A stretch of DNA of 64,000 nt from Streptomyces sp. PsTaAH-137. GTDB taxonomy: Bacteria > Actinomycetota > Actinomycetes > Streptomycetales > Streptomycetaceae. The position numbers and the translations under genes were made by a program. The notes beneath the pieces were generated by a model that saw nothing but the letters and a program-made list of their open reading frames with translations, had not been told where the DNA came from and ran no database searches. Of the stretch, positions 25,431 to 34,370 are shown piece after piece (positions within the stretch are counted from its first letter, which is position 1; each line of letters opens with the position of its first letter). The stretch lies in contig NZ_QLLY01000028.1 in the NCBI RefSeq assembly GCF_003259365.1, positions 33,878 through 97,877 on the forward strand. Direction: 5' to 3'.

Positions 25431-25570
25431 ATCTGGTGGACGCGATGCGGGACGCGTACGTGGGTGAGTACGCGAGCACGCTGATGCTGTACGGGGTCCT
25501 GGTCGCGGTCGCCTTCGCGGCCGGCGCCGTGATGGTCGGCACACGTGTCCTCCGCAGGGCCGGAGCCTAA
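25430..25570 (+). pseudogene. ABC-2 permease remnant (C-terminal part)
   Basis: The plus-strand frame ending at 25570 reads SRYLVDAMRDAYVGEY, then the hydrophobic LMLYGVLVAVAFAAGAVMVG and RVLRRAGA. This is how ABC-2 drug-export permeases end (a P-L-x-Y-L-V-D-A-x-R motif, last membrane span, basic tail). No ATP-binding gene or upstream permease body exists here. Together with the adjacent TetR-like tail on the other strand it looks like the two outer ends of a former tetR-ABC exporter locus after an internal deletion. Confidence 0.5.
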
Positions 25571-25583
25571 CTAGGCTGGTCGC

Positions 25584-26156
25584 ATGGTCAATCTGACGCG
25601 CATCTACACCCGTACCGGAGACAAGGGCAGCACCGCCCTCGGTGACATGAGCCGCACCGCCAAGACCGATCTGCGGATCTCGGCGTACGCGGACGCCAAT
25701 GAGGCCAATGCCGTCATCGGTACGGCGATCGCCCTCGGCGGCCTGGACGAGGAGGTCGTCACGGTGCTGACGCGCGTCCAGAACGACCTGTTCGACGTCG
25801 GAGCCGACCTGTCGACGCCCGTCGCCGAGAACCCCGAGTACCCGCCGCTGCGTGTCGAGCAGTTCTACGTCGACAAGCTGGAGGCGGACTGCGACCGGTT
25901 CAACGGGGAGCTGGAGAAGCTCCGCTCGTTCATCCTGCCCGGCGGCACCGCGGGCGCCGCCCTGCTGCACCAGGCGTGCACCGTGGTCCGCCGGGCCGAG
26001 CGGTCGACCTGGGCGGCCATGGAGGTGCACGGCGAGACGATGAACCCGCTGACGGCGACCTACCTGAACCGCCTCTCGGACCTGCTGTTCATCCTCGCCC
26101 GCACCGCGAACAAGGAGGTCGGGGACGTGCTGTGGGTGCCGGGCGGTGAGCGCTAG
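25584..26156 (+). CDS. Cob(I)yrinic acid a,c-diamide adenosyltransferase, PduO type
   Basis: 190 residues. The N-terminal ATP-binding signature TRTGDKGSTALGDMSRTAKTD and the YADANEANAVIG segment identify the PduO/MMAB family; RRAERSTWAAMEVHGE and LNRLSDLLFILARTAN complete the helical bundle. It transfers the adenosyl group of ATP to cob(I)alamin, making the cofactor of methylmalonyl-CoA and isobutyryl-CoA mutases. It links with meaB and mce in the same window. The gene starts 14 bases after the ABC-2 remnant and converges with the membrane protein at 26.2 kb, overlapping by 4 bases. Confidence 0.95.
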   Translation: MVNLTRIYTRTGDKGSTALGDMSRTAKTDLRISAYADANEANAVIGTAIALGGLDEEVVTVLTRVQNDLFDVGADLSTPVAENPEYPPLRVEQFYVDKLEADCDRFNGELEKLRSFILPGGTAGAALLHQACTVVRRAERSTWAAMEVHGETMNPLTATYLNRLSDLLFILARTANKEVGDVLWVPGGER

Positions 26157-26704
26157 ACCGCTCCTCCCCCACGGGCGGGCGCCTTCTTCGGGAACAGCGT
26201 GTAGCTCAGCGCGATGACGACGTTGATGCCGATGAGGAACAGCATCCGCTGCTGCCACTGGGCCAGCGATCCGGTGTCCCCGTCGTCGCCCACGTACCAG
26301 ATCGCGCCCTGGAGCAGCCCGAGCGCGATGACCGAGGCGAGCACCCAGCGCGCGGCGAGCTTCCACTCGTGGACCGCCCGCGCGGTGCCGTACCTGGGCG
26401 TGGCCGGCGGCGGGCCGCCCGCGAAGCGGTGGGCGACCCGGACGTCGGCCCAGCGGACGGTGTAGTGGCCGAGCGCCACGGAGTAGCCGATGTAGACGGC
26501 CGCCAGACCGTGCTTCCAGTCCGGCGCGGCGCCGTTCTTCAGGTCGATCGCGGTGACGATCAGCAGCACCACTTCGAGCAGCGGCTCGCACAGCAGGACG
26601 GCCAGGCCCGCGCGCGGCATCTTCGCCCAGTAGCGCAGGGCGAGTCCGGCGGCGAGGAGCACCCAGAAGGCGACCTCGCAGACGACGATGAGCGTGACGA
26701 TCAC
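26153..26704 (-). CDS. Integral membrane protein of unknown function
   Basis: 183 residues from a GTG at 26704 with GAGAGGAG upstream. About five membrane segments are visible: VTLIVVCEVAFWVLLAAGLA (start), LAVLLCEPLLEVVLLIVTAI, an amphipathic YIGYSVALGHYTVRW, WVLASVIALGLLQGAIWYV, and MLFLIGINVVIALSYTLFP near the end. Its 3' end overlaps that of the adenosyltransferase by 4 bases. It is divergent from chiS. No enzymatic motif is seen. Confidence 0.85.
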   Translation of the reverse strand: MIVTLIVVCEVAFWVLLAAGLALRYWAKMPRAGLAVLLCEPLLEVVLLIVTAIDLKNGAAPDWKHGLAAVYIGYSVALGHYTVRWADVRVAHRFAGGPPPATPRYGTARAVHEWKLAARWVLASVIALGLLQGAIWYVGDDGDTGSLAQWQQRMLFLIGINVVIALSYTLFPKKAPARGGGAV

Positions 26705-26867
26705 GACGGGCTCCTCTCGTTCCCCGCTTCCAGCCTGGCCGCCGGAGCGGGCGGGATCGTCGTCGTACGTGACGAGACGGCACTGCATCCTTCGATGTAC
26801 CGGAGGCTCGCGCGATGTCGTCCTGTGGCACCGTGCCCGGCGGTCCCGGCCCGTGTTGGATGGGTTC

Positions 26868-28058
26868 ATGCACCTGCCGCTCCCCCGCCCGCCGCACCGC
26901 GACGACGTCCGGATCGCCGTGGCGGGCCTGCTGGGCGGGCTGCTGCTGTGGGGCATCGGCCTCGGCATGAACGCGGGCCGGCCGCTCGGCGGCGCGTGGC
27001 TGCTGCTGCCGCTCGTCGCGATGTCCGCCCTGGAGCTGGTGCGCCGGACGCTGCCGTGGTGCGCGGTCGCGGCGGGCACCCTCGTGCTGATCGCCGACCA
27101 GTGCACGTCGGGCAGCCTGGCGACGGTCCTGATGTACACGGACCTGGTCTACGCGGCCGTCCTGTACGGGAGCCCGGCGGCGGCCCGGCGCATCCCCGTG
27201 GCGAGCGGCCTGCTGACGGTCGCGGCGACCCTGGGCGCCGTGGCCGTGCTGCGGCGGCCGGAGGCACTGCTGATCGGGGTCGCCGTGGGCCTGGTGACGT
27301 TCACCCCGGCCGCCACCGGGGTCCTGGTCCGCAACCACCGGGAGACGGCGGCGGCGGAGCGCCTGCGGGCCGAACAGACCGCGCTGCTCGCCGAGATCGA
27401 CCGCACGCAGGCGGTGACGGCGGAGCGCGTCCGGATGGCCCGCGAGCTGCACGACATGGTGGCCAACCACCTCTCGGCGATCGCGATCCACTCCACGGCC
27501 GCGCTCTCCCTCGACGACGCGGCGACCACCCGTACGGCGTTGGAGACGATCCGCGAGAACAGCGTCGACGGGCTGGCCGAGATGCGCCGCCTGATCGGCC
27601 TGCTGCGCGACGCGGGCGCCTCCGCCGAACCGGCGGCCGCACCGACCCTGGACGGTCTGGACGCCCTCGTCGCGCAGTCCCGCGCGAACGGTCTCGACGC
27701 CGAGCTGACCGTCACGGGACCCACCGCCGGGCTGCCCGCCCCGGTCGGCCTGGCCGCGTACCGCATCGTCCAGGAGTCCCTGACCAACGCCCTCAAGCAC
27801 GCGGCTCCCGGCCGCGTCACGGTGGAGGTCGCCCGCACGGCCGACCGGATCGAGGTCCGGGTCGCCAGCCCGTGCGGGGACCGGGACGGGCCGCGCGCGC
27901 CCGGTTCCGGCGCCGGTCTCGTCGGGATGCGCGAGCGCGCCGACCTGCTCGGCGGGACCTTCGAGGCGGGCCCGCACCCCGATGCCGGGCGCACCGTCTG
28001 GCGGGTGCGCGCGGCCCTGCCCCTGGAACCTCCGGCCCCCGAAGGAGACCCCGCGTGA
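26868..28058 (+). CDS. chiS: Sensor histidine kinase ChiS-like (NarL-type partner)
   Basis: 396 residues. Four to five membrane segments lie between residues 15 and 150; a short coiled coil leads to the HisKA_3 site MARELHDMVANHLSAIAI with phospho-acceptor His195. The ATPase domain has AYRIVQESLTNALKHA and GAGLVGMRERADLLGG. It overlaps the regulator gene by 4 bases. The pair directly precedes a chitinase gene, matching the chiS-chiR-chiC arrangement of S. coelicolor and relatives, where the system controls chitinase expression. ATG 26868 is chosen; upstream in-frame codons lie before the first membrane span. Confidence 0.92.
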   Translation: MHLPLPRPPHRDDVRIAVAGLLGGLLLWGIGLGMNAGRPLGGAWLLLPLVAMSALELVRRTLPWCAVAAGTLVLIADQCTSGSLATVLMYTDLVYAAVLYGSPAAARRIPVASGLLTVAATLGAVAVLRRPEALLIGVAVGLVTFTPAATGVLVRNHRETAAAERLRAEQTALLAEIDRTQAVTAERVRMARELHDMVANHLSAIAIHSTAALSLDDAATTRTALETIRENSVDGLAEMRRLIGLLRDAGASAEPAAAPTLDGLDALVAQSRANGLDAELTVTGPTAGLPAPVGLAAYRIVQESLTNALKHAAPGRVTVEVARTADRIEVRVASPCGDRDGPRAPGSGAGLVGMRERADLLGGTFEAGPHPDAGRTVWRVRAALPLEPPAPEGDPA

Positions 28059-28690
28059 TCCGCGTACTCGTCGCCGAGGACCAGTCCGCCGTACGGGCGG
28101 GTCTCGTCCTGATCCTGAACAGCGCGCCGGACATCGAGGTGGTCGGCGAGGCGGAGGACGGCGAGCGGGCGGTGGCGCTGGCCCGCGAACTGCGGCCCGA
28201 TCTGGTCCTGATGGACGTTCAGATGCCGCGCCTGGACGGTGTTTCGGCCACTCGCGAGATCGTCGCCGAGGCCCTCGCGGACGTTCTGGTGCTGACCACC
28301 TTCGATCTCGACGCGTACGTCTTCGGCGCGCTGCGGGCGGGCGCGGCCGGATTTCTCCTCAAGACCGTCGACGCCCTGGAGCTGATCGAGGGCGTCCGGA
28401 CGGTCGCGCGCGGGGAGGGCACGATCGCGCCTTCGGTGACCCGCCGGCTGATCGCCGAATTCGCGTCAGGTCCCCAACGCGCCAGCGCACCGGCGGAGTT
28501 GGAGACGCTCACCCCGCGCGAGCGCGAGGTCCTCGGCTGCCTGGGCGAAGGGCTCTCGAACGCGGGCATCGCGGACCGTCTCGACATGGCGGAGGCGACG
28601 GTGAAAACCCATGTCAGCCGCCTTCTCGGCAAGCTCGGACTGCGCAGCCGCGTACAAGCGGCCGTACTGGCGCAGGAGTTGGGCCTGTAG
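28055..28690 (+). CDS. chiR: LuxR/NarL family response regulator ChiR-like
   Basis: 211 residues from a GTG at 28055, preceded by GAAGGAGA and overlapping the kinase stop. Receiver domain with phospho-acceptor Asp54 (LVLMDVQMPRLDG) and Lys in LLKTVDA; C-terminal LuxR helix-turn-helix starting LTPREREVLGCLGEGLSNAG and ATVKTHVSRLLGKL. It is the partner of the upstream kinase. The chitinase gene begins 180 bases later with a promoter carrying direct repeats, the presumed target region. Confidence 0.94.
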   Translation: MIRVLVAEDQSAVRAGLVLILNSAPDIEVVGEAEDGERAVALARELRPDLVLMDVQMPRLDGVSATREIVAEALADVLVLTTFDLDAYVFGALRAGAAGFLLKTVDALELIEGVRTVARGEGTIAPSVTRRLIAEFASGPQRASAPAELETLTPREREVLGCLGEGLSNAGIADRLDMAEATVKTHVSRLLGKLGLRSRVQAAVLAQELGL

Positions 28691-28733
28691 ATCACGCACA
28701 GGCGGCCGCAAGAAGTTGGCCGAAACCCGTAAT

Positions 28734-28773
28734 TGGTTTAGACCTTGACCGATGGTCCAGACCTTTCTATTCT
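28734..28773 (+). promoter_or_regulatory. Chitinase promoter with DasR/chitinase-type direct repeats
   Basis: TGGTTTAGACCT (28734-28745) and TGGTCCAGACCT (28753-28764) are two 12-base direct repeats with starts 19 bases apart. A -35 box TTGACC (28745-28750) and a -10 box TATTCT (28768-28773) are separated by exactly 17 bases, so the second repeat fills the spacer and the first touches the -35 box. Streptomyces chi genes carry this arrangement, and DasR, the GlcNAc-responsive GntR repressor, binds such sites. Repression until chitin breakdown is the expected behaviour. Confidence 0.85.
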
Positions 28774-28870
28774 CACCGCACTGCGTTGAGCACACCCCCC
28801 ACTCACGGTGCTCATGGGCGTCGCAGGGATCCACCCCCTTCACGGACCCCGGAACCCCGAGGAGCACCCC

Positions 28871-30742
<1,872 letters not shown>

Positions 30743-30752
30743 CCCCCTGAAC

Positions 30753-30793
30753 GAAGCCGGGCCCACGGGAACGCCCCCCGTGCGCCCGGCTTC
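30753..30793 (+). terminator. Terminator after chiC
   Basis: GAAGCCGGGC (30753-30762) pairs with GCCCGGCTTC (30784-30793), and inside CACGGG pairs with CCCGTG, giving a stem of about 16 pairs with a small bulge. It lies 11 bases after the chitinase stop. Confidence 0.82.
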
Positions 30794-30814
30794 TCCATGT
30801 ACCGCACAGAAAAC

Positions 30815-30866
30815 GCGCCCCTGGACGAGCGAAGCTCGCTTCAGGGGCGCGGGGAACTGCGCGACC
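30815..30866. repeat. Dispersed repeat, one arm complete
   Basis: The right arm CAGGGGCGCGGGGAACTGCG (30841-30860) matches the terminator at 4531-4550, with the same inner AGCGAAGCTCGCTT hairpin. The left arm is cut to GCGCCCCTG (30815-30823), so only a shorter stem forms. It lies between chiC and the DUF2550 gene, which converge. Confidence 0.6.
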
Positions 30867-30892
30867 AGCCACGACGGTGGTGCACCCGGCGA

Positions 30893-31348
30893 TCAAGCCA
30901 CATTGACCCGCTGCCCGGGCGGCGCCGCCTCCAGCCACGCCAGGAAACCGGTCAGCGCATCCTCGCTCATGGCGAGTTCGAGCCGGGCCCCCCGATGCGT
31001 ACAGGCAAGGACGATGGCGTCGGACAGCAGCGCCAGTTCCTCTTCACCCTGCGGAGCACGCCGCCCGGTCACCTCGATGGCGGCCCGCTCAAGAATCCGC
31101 CGGGGCCGGGGCGCGTAGGAGAACACCCGGAACCACTCGATGCGGTCACCGTTGTAGCGCGCGATGCCGTACCCCCACCCCTTGCCGGAGGTGTCCACGG
31201 CGTCCGGCGCGGGAGCGTCCCACCGCAGCGAGCAGTCGAAGGTGCCGCCCGAGCGCTGGATCAGCCGGCGCCGCAGCCCGAAGACGAACAATCCCAGCAG
31301 TACGAGTACGACGACCGCGACTACGCACAGCACGAGAACGAGGACCAT
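30893..31348 (-). CDS. DUF2550 family membrane protein
   Basis: 151 residues from ATG 31348, nine bases after AGGAGG; a GTG at 31354 is too close to that site. A single N-terminal membrane span (VLVLVLCVVAVVVLVLLGLFV) is followed by a soluble domain with TFDCSLRWDAP and a conserved GKGWGYGIARYNGDRIEWFRVFS region, typical of DUF2550. Members of this family commonly follow atpC in actinobacteria, as here, but their function is unknown. It is separated from the atp operon by a strong terminator, so it may be transcribed on its own. Confidence 0.88.
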   Translation of the reverse strand: MVLVLVLCVVAVVVLVLLGLFVFGLRRRLIQRSGGTFDCSLRWDAPAPDAVDTSGKGWGYGIARYNGDRIEWFRVFSYAPRPRRILERAAIEVTGRRAPQGEEELALLSDAIVLACTHRGARLELAMSEDALTGFLAWLEAAPPGQRVNVA

Positions 31349-31431
31349 CTGCACCGACCTCCTCGTCTCTCAAGGAACTTCTCGACCGATCAAACGCCTG
31401 ATAACGGAACAGCAAAAACGGGTGGAGATCG

Positions 31432-31484
31432 CCTCAGCCGCGACCCGGTCCGGAGGTCATCTCCGGCCTGGGCCGCGGCTGAGG
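31432..31484. terminator. Terminator of the atp operon
   Basis: CCTCAGCCGCG (31432-31442) pairs with CGCGGCTGAGG (31474-31484), and an inner CCGGAG (31450-31455) pairs with CTCCGG (31461-31466). It starts 22 bases after the atpC stop on the minus strand. Confidence 0.8.
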
Positions 31485-31506
31485 TACGTCATAGGGCTCG
31501 CTGGGG

Positions 31507-31881
31507 TCAGCGCGCCGCCACCGCACGCAGTCGGACGTCGGCGCGACGCTCGGCGGACGCGTCGGCGTCCGACTTCGCGCGCTCCAGCGCCCGCTCCGCC
31601 CGCTGGACGTCGATCTCGTCCGACAGCTCGACGATCTCGGCCAGCAGCGACAGCTTGTTGTCCGCGAACGAGATGAAACCGCCGTGGACAGCGGCCACGA
31701 CCGTTCCTCCGTCGCTCTGGCGGATCGTCACCGGGCCCGACTCCAGCACACCGAGCAGCGGCTGGTGACCGGGCATGACGCCGATGTCGCCGGACGTGGT
31801 ACGCGCGACGACCAGGGTGGCCTCGCCGGACCAGACACTGCGGTCCGCGGCGACGAGCTCGACGTGCAGCTCAGCAGCCAA
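31507..31881 (-). CDS. atpC: ATP synthase F1 subunit epsilon
   Basis: 124 residues: a beta-sandwich (LHVELVAADRSVWSGEATLV, VMPGHQPLLGVLESGPV) and a short C-terminal helical hairpin from about 85. Epsilon links gamma to the c-ring and can inhibit ATP hydrolysis. It is the last atp gene, 115 bases after atpD, a larger gap than elsewhere in the operon and holding two strong hairpins, so lower expression than atpD is plausible. Confidence 0.96.
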   Translation of the reverse strand: MAAELHVELVAADRSVWSGEATLVVARTTSGDIGVMPGHQPLLGVLESGPVTIRQSDGGTVVAAVHGGFISFADNKLSLLAEIVELSDEIDVQRAERALERAKSDADASAERRADVRLRAVAAR

Positions 31882-31952
31882 GGTGGGCTCCTCGGGTCAC
31901 CACCCGGCGGCATCCGCTGCCGGGTGTTGGGTCAAAGTCTAGTGGGCGTATC

Positions 31953-31982
31953 GGGAGGGCCGGGACGCACCCCGGCCCTCCC
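31953..31982 (-). terminator. Strong hairpin between atpD and atpC
   Basis: GGGAGGGCCGGG (31953-31964) pairs perfectly with CCCGGCCCTCCC (31971-31982) around a 6-base loop, beginning 15 bases after the atpD stop. A second stem (CACCCGGC near 31899 with GCCGGGTG near 31924) lies just before atpC. Either could reduce transcription into atpC or protect the upstream mRNA 3' end. Confidence 0.6.
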
Positions 31983-31996
31983 GTGAGCTACGGGGC

Positions 31997-33433
31997 TCAG
32001 GAGACGCCGAGCTCCTTGGCGTTGGCCTTGAGGTCCTCAATGCCACCGCAGAGGAAGAACGCCTGCTCCGGGAAGTGGTCGTACTCGCCGTCGATGATCG
32101 CGTTGAAGGCCGTGATCGACTCGTCCAGCGGGACGTCCGACCCGTCGACGCCGGTGAACTGCTTGGCGACGTGGGTGTTCTGGGACAGGAAGCGCTCCAC
32201 ACGACGGGCGCGGTGGACAGTGAGCTTGTCCTCCTCGCCGAGCTCGTCGATACCGAGGATCGCGATGATGTCCTGGAGGTCCTTGTACTTCTGGAGGACC
32301 GTCTTCACACGCATGGCCGTGTTGTAGTGGTCCGCCGCGATGTAGCGCGGGTCCAGGATGCGGGACGTGGAGTCCAGCGGGTCCACGGCCGGGTAGATGC
32401 CCTTCTCGGAGATCGGACGGGAGAGAACCGTCGTCGCGTCGAGGTGGGCGAACGTGGTGGCCGGGGCCGGGTCGGTCAGGTCGTCCGCGGGGACGTAGAT
32501 CGCCTGCATCGAGGTGATCGAGTGACCACGGGTCGACGTGATGCGCTCCTGGAGGAGACCCATCTCGTCGGCCAGGTTCGGCTGGTAACCCACGGCGGAC
32601 GGCATGCGGCCGAGCAGCGTGGAGACCTCGGAACCGGCCTGCGTGAAGCGGAAGATGTTGTCGATGAAGAACAGCACGTCCTGCTTCTGCACATCGCGGA
32701 AGTACTCCGCCATGGTCAGACCCGCGAGGGCCACGCGCAGACGGGTGCCCGGCGGCTCGTCCATCTGACCGAAGACCAGCGCGGTCTTGTCGATGACGCC
32801 CGAGTCGGCCATTTCCTCGATGAGGTCGTTGCCCTCACGGGTGCGCTCACCGACACCGGCGAACACGGAGACACCGTCGTGGTTGTTGGCGACGCGGTAG
32901 ATCATCTCCTGGATGAGCACCGTCTTGCCGACGCCGGCACCACCGAACAGGCCGATCTTTCCACCCTTGACGTACGGGGTGAGAAGGTCGACGACCTTGA
33001 TGCCGGTCTCGAACATCTCGGTCTTCGACTCGAGCTCGTCGAAGTTCGGAGCCTTGCGGTGGATGCCCCAGCGCTCGCCCGTGTACTGCTCGTCCGTGTT
33101 CAGCACCTCGCCGAGGGTGTTGAACACCTTGCCCTTGGTGAAGTCACCGACGGGAACGGTGATGGAGGCACCGGTGTCGGTCACCGCGGCCTGGCGGACC
33201 AGACCGTCGGTGGGCTGCATGGAGATCGCGCGGACCAGGCCGTCACCGAGGTGCTGGGCGACCTCGAGCGTCAGGGTCTTCTGCTCGCCGTCCTTGGCCG
33301 GGTCGGCCACCTGGACGTGCAGGGCGTTGTAGATGTCCGGCATCGCGTCGACGGGGAACTCCACGTCGACGACCGGGCCGATGACCCGGGCGACGCGGCC
33401 CGTGGCAGCGGCCGTCTCAACAGTGGTCGTCAT
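31997..33433 (-). CDS. atpD: ATP synthase F1 subunit beta
   Basis: 478 residues. P-loop GGAGVGKTVL, the catalytic Glu region GERTREGNDL, Walker B VLFFIDNIFRF and the conserved DELSEED-equivalent IDELGEEDKLTV are present. It carries the catalytic sites of F1. Its ATG overlaps the atpG stop by one base (TAATG), so the two are coupled. All subunit genes lie in the order atpI-B-E-F-H-A-G-D-C on the minus strand. Confidence 0.99.
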   Translation of the reverse strand: MTTTVETAAATGRVARVIGPVVDVEFPVDAMPDIYNALHVQVADPAKDGEQKTLTLEVAQHLGDGLVRAISMQPTDGLVRQAAVTDTGASITVPVGDFTKGKVFNTLGEVLNTDEQYTGERWGIHRKAPNFDELESKTEMFETGIKVVDLLTPYVKGGKIGLFGGAGVGKTVLIQEMIYRVANNHDGVSVFAGVGERTREGNDLIEEMADSGVIDKTALVFGQMDEPPGTRLRVALAGLTMAEYFRDVQKQDVLFFIDNIFRFTQAGSEVSTLLGRMPSAVGYQPNLADEMGLLQERITSTRGHSITSMQAIYVPADDLTDPAPATTFAHLDATTVLSRPISEKGIYPAVDPLDSTSRILDPRYIAADHYNTAMRVKTVLQKYKDLQDIIAILGIDELGEEDKLTVHRARRVERFLSQNTHVAKQFTGVDGSDVPLDESITAFNAIIDGEYDHFPEQAFFLCGGIEDLKANAKELGVS

Positions 33434-34350
33434 TACTTGTCACTCCCCGCGGTCGCGTCGGCCAGGGCGCTGGCGCCACCGACGATCTCGCTGATTTCCT
33501 GGGTGATTTCGGCCTGGCGGGCCGCGTTGGCAAGACGGGAGAGCGTGTTGATCAGCTCGCCCGCGTTGTCGGTCGCCGACTTCATCGCGCGGCGCGTGGC
33601 GGCGTGCTTGGAAGCAGCCGACTGGAGCATCGCGTTGTAGATACGGCTCTCGACGTAGCGCGGCAGCAGGGCGTCGAGGACGTCCTCCGCCGACGGCTCG
33701 AAGTCGTACAGCGGAAGGATCTCGTCCTTGGACGCCGACTCCTCCGCCACCTCTTCGAGGCTGAGCGGCAGCAGGCGGCTGTCGACCGCCGACTGCGTCA
33801 TCATCGAGACGAACTCGGTGTAGACGATGTGGAGTTCATCCACGCCGCCCTCCGCCGTCTCCTTCTCGATGGCCTCGATCAGCGGGCCCGCGACCTTCTT
33901 GGCGTCCGCGTACGTGGGCTCGTCGGTGAATCCCGACCACGACTCCACGACCTTGCGCTCGCGGAAGTTGTAGTGGGCCAGACCGCGGCGGCCGACGATG
34001 TACGTGTCGACCTCCTTGCCCTCGGCCACGAGCCGCTCGGTGAGCTGCTCCGCGGCCTTGATCGCGTTCGAGTTGAAGGCGCCGGCCAGACCGCGGTCGC
34101 TCGTGAGGAGCAGAACCGCGGCACGGGTCGCCGTCTCGGCCTCGGTCGTCAGCGGGTGCTTGGTGTTCGACCCGGTCCCCACCGCCGTGACCGCGCGCGT
34201 CAGCTCGGTCGCGTACGGCGTGGAGGCCGCCACCTTGCGCTGCGCCTTGACGACGCGCGAGGCGGCGATCATCTCCATCGCCTTGGTGATCTTCTTGGTC
34301 GCGGTGACGGATCGGATGCGACGCTTGTAGACCCGGAGCTGGGCTCCCAT
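33433..34350 (-). CDS. atpG: ATP synthase F1 subunit gamma
   Basis: 305 residues. The N-terminal helix (RIRSVTATKKITKAMEMIAA) and C-terminal helix (ATDNAGELINTLSRLANAAR, with EITQEISEIVGGA) form the rotor coiled coil that turns inside the alpha3beta3 head; the middle Rossmann-like part contains LLLTSDRGLAGAFNSN. It is somewhat longer than the E. coli protein, mainly in the central domain. It lies 20 bases after atpA and overlaps atpD. Confidence 0.98.
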   Translation of the reverse strand: MGAQLRVYKRRIRSVTATKKITKAMEMIAASRVVKAQRKVAASTPYATELTRAVTAVGTGSNTKHPLTTEAETATRAAVLLLTSDRGLAGAFNSNAIKAAEQLTERLVAEGKEVDTYIVGRRGLAHYNFRERKVVESWSGFTDEPTYADAKKVAGPLIEAIEKETAEGGVDELHIVYTEFVSMMTQSAVDSRLLPLSLEEVAEESASKDEILPLYDFEPSAEDVLDALLPRYVESRIYNAMLQSAASKHAATRRAMKSATDNAGELINTLSRLANAARQAEITQEISEIVGGASALADATAGSDK

Positions 34351-34370
34351 GAGTCAGGTCCCTTCCGTCG

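Noticed and set aside
25332..27977. An 881-residue minus-strand frame across the adenosyltransferase, membrane protein and chiS
   Set aside because: It covers three supported genes in other frames and has the Arg/Gly-rich look of a high-GC shadow.
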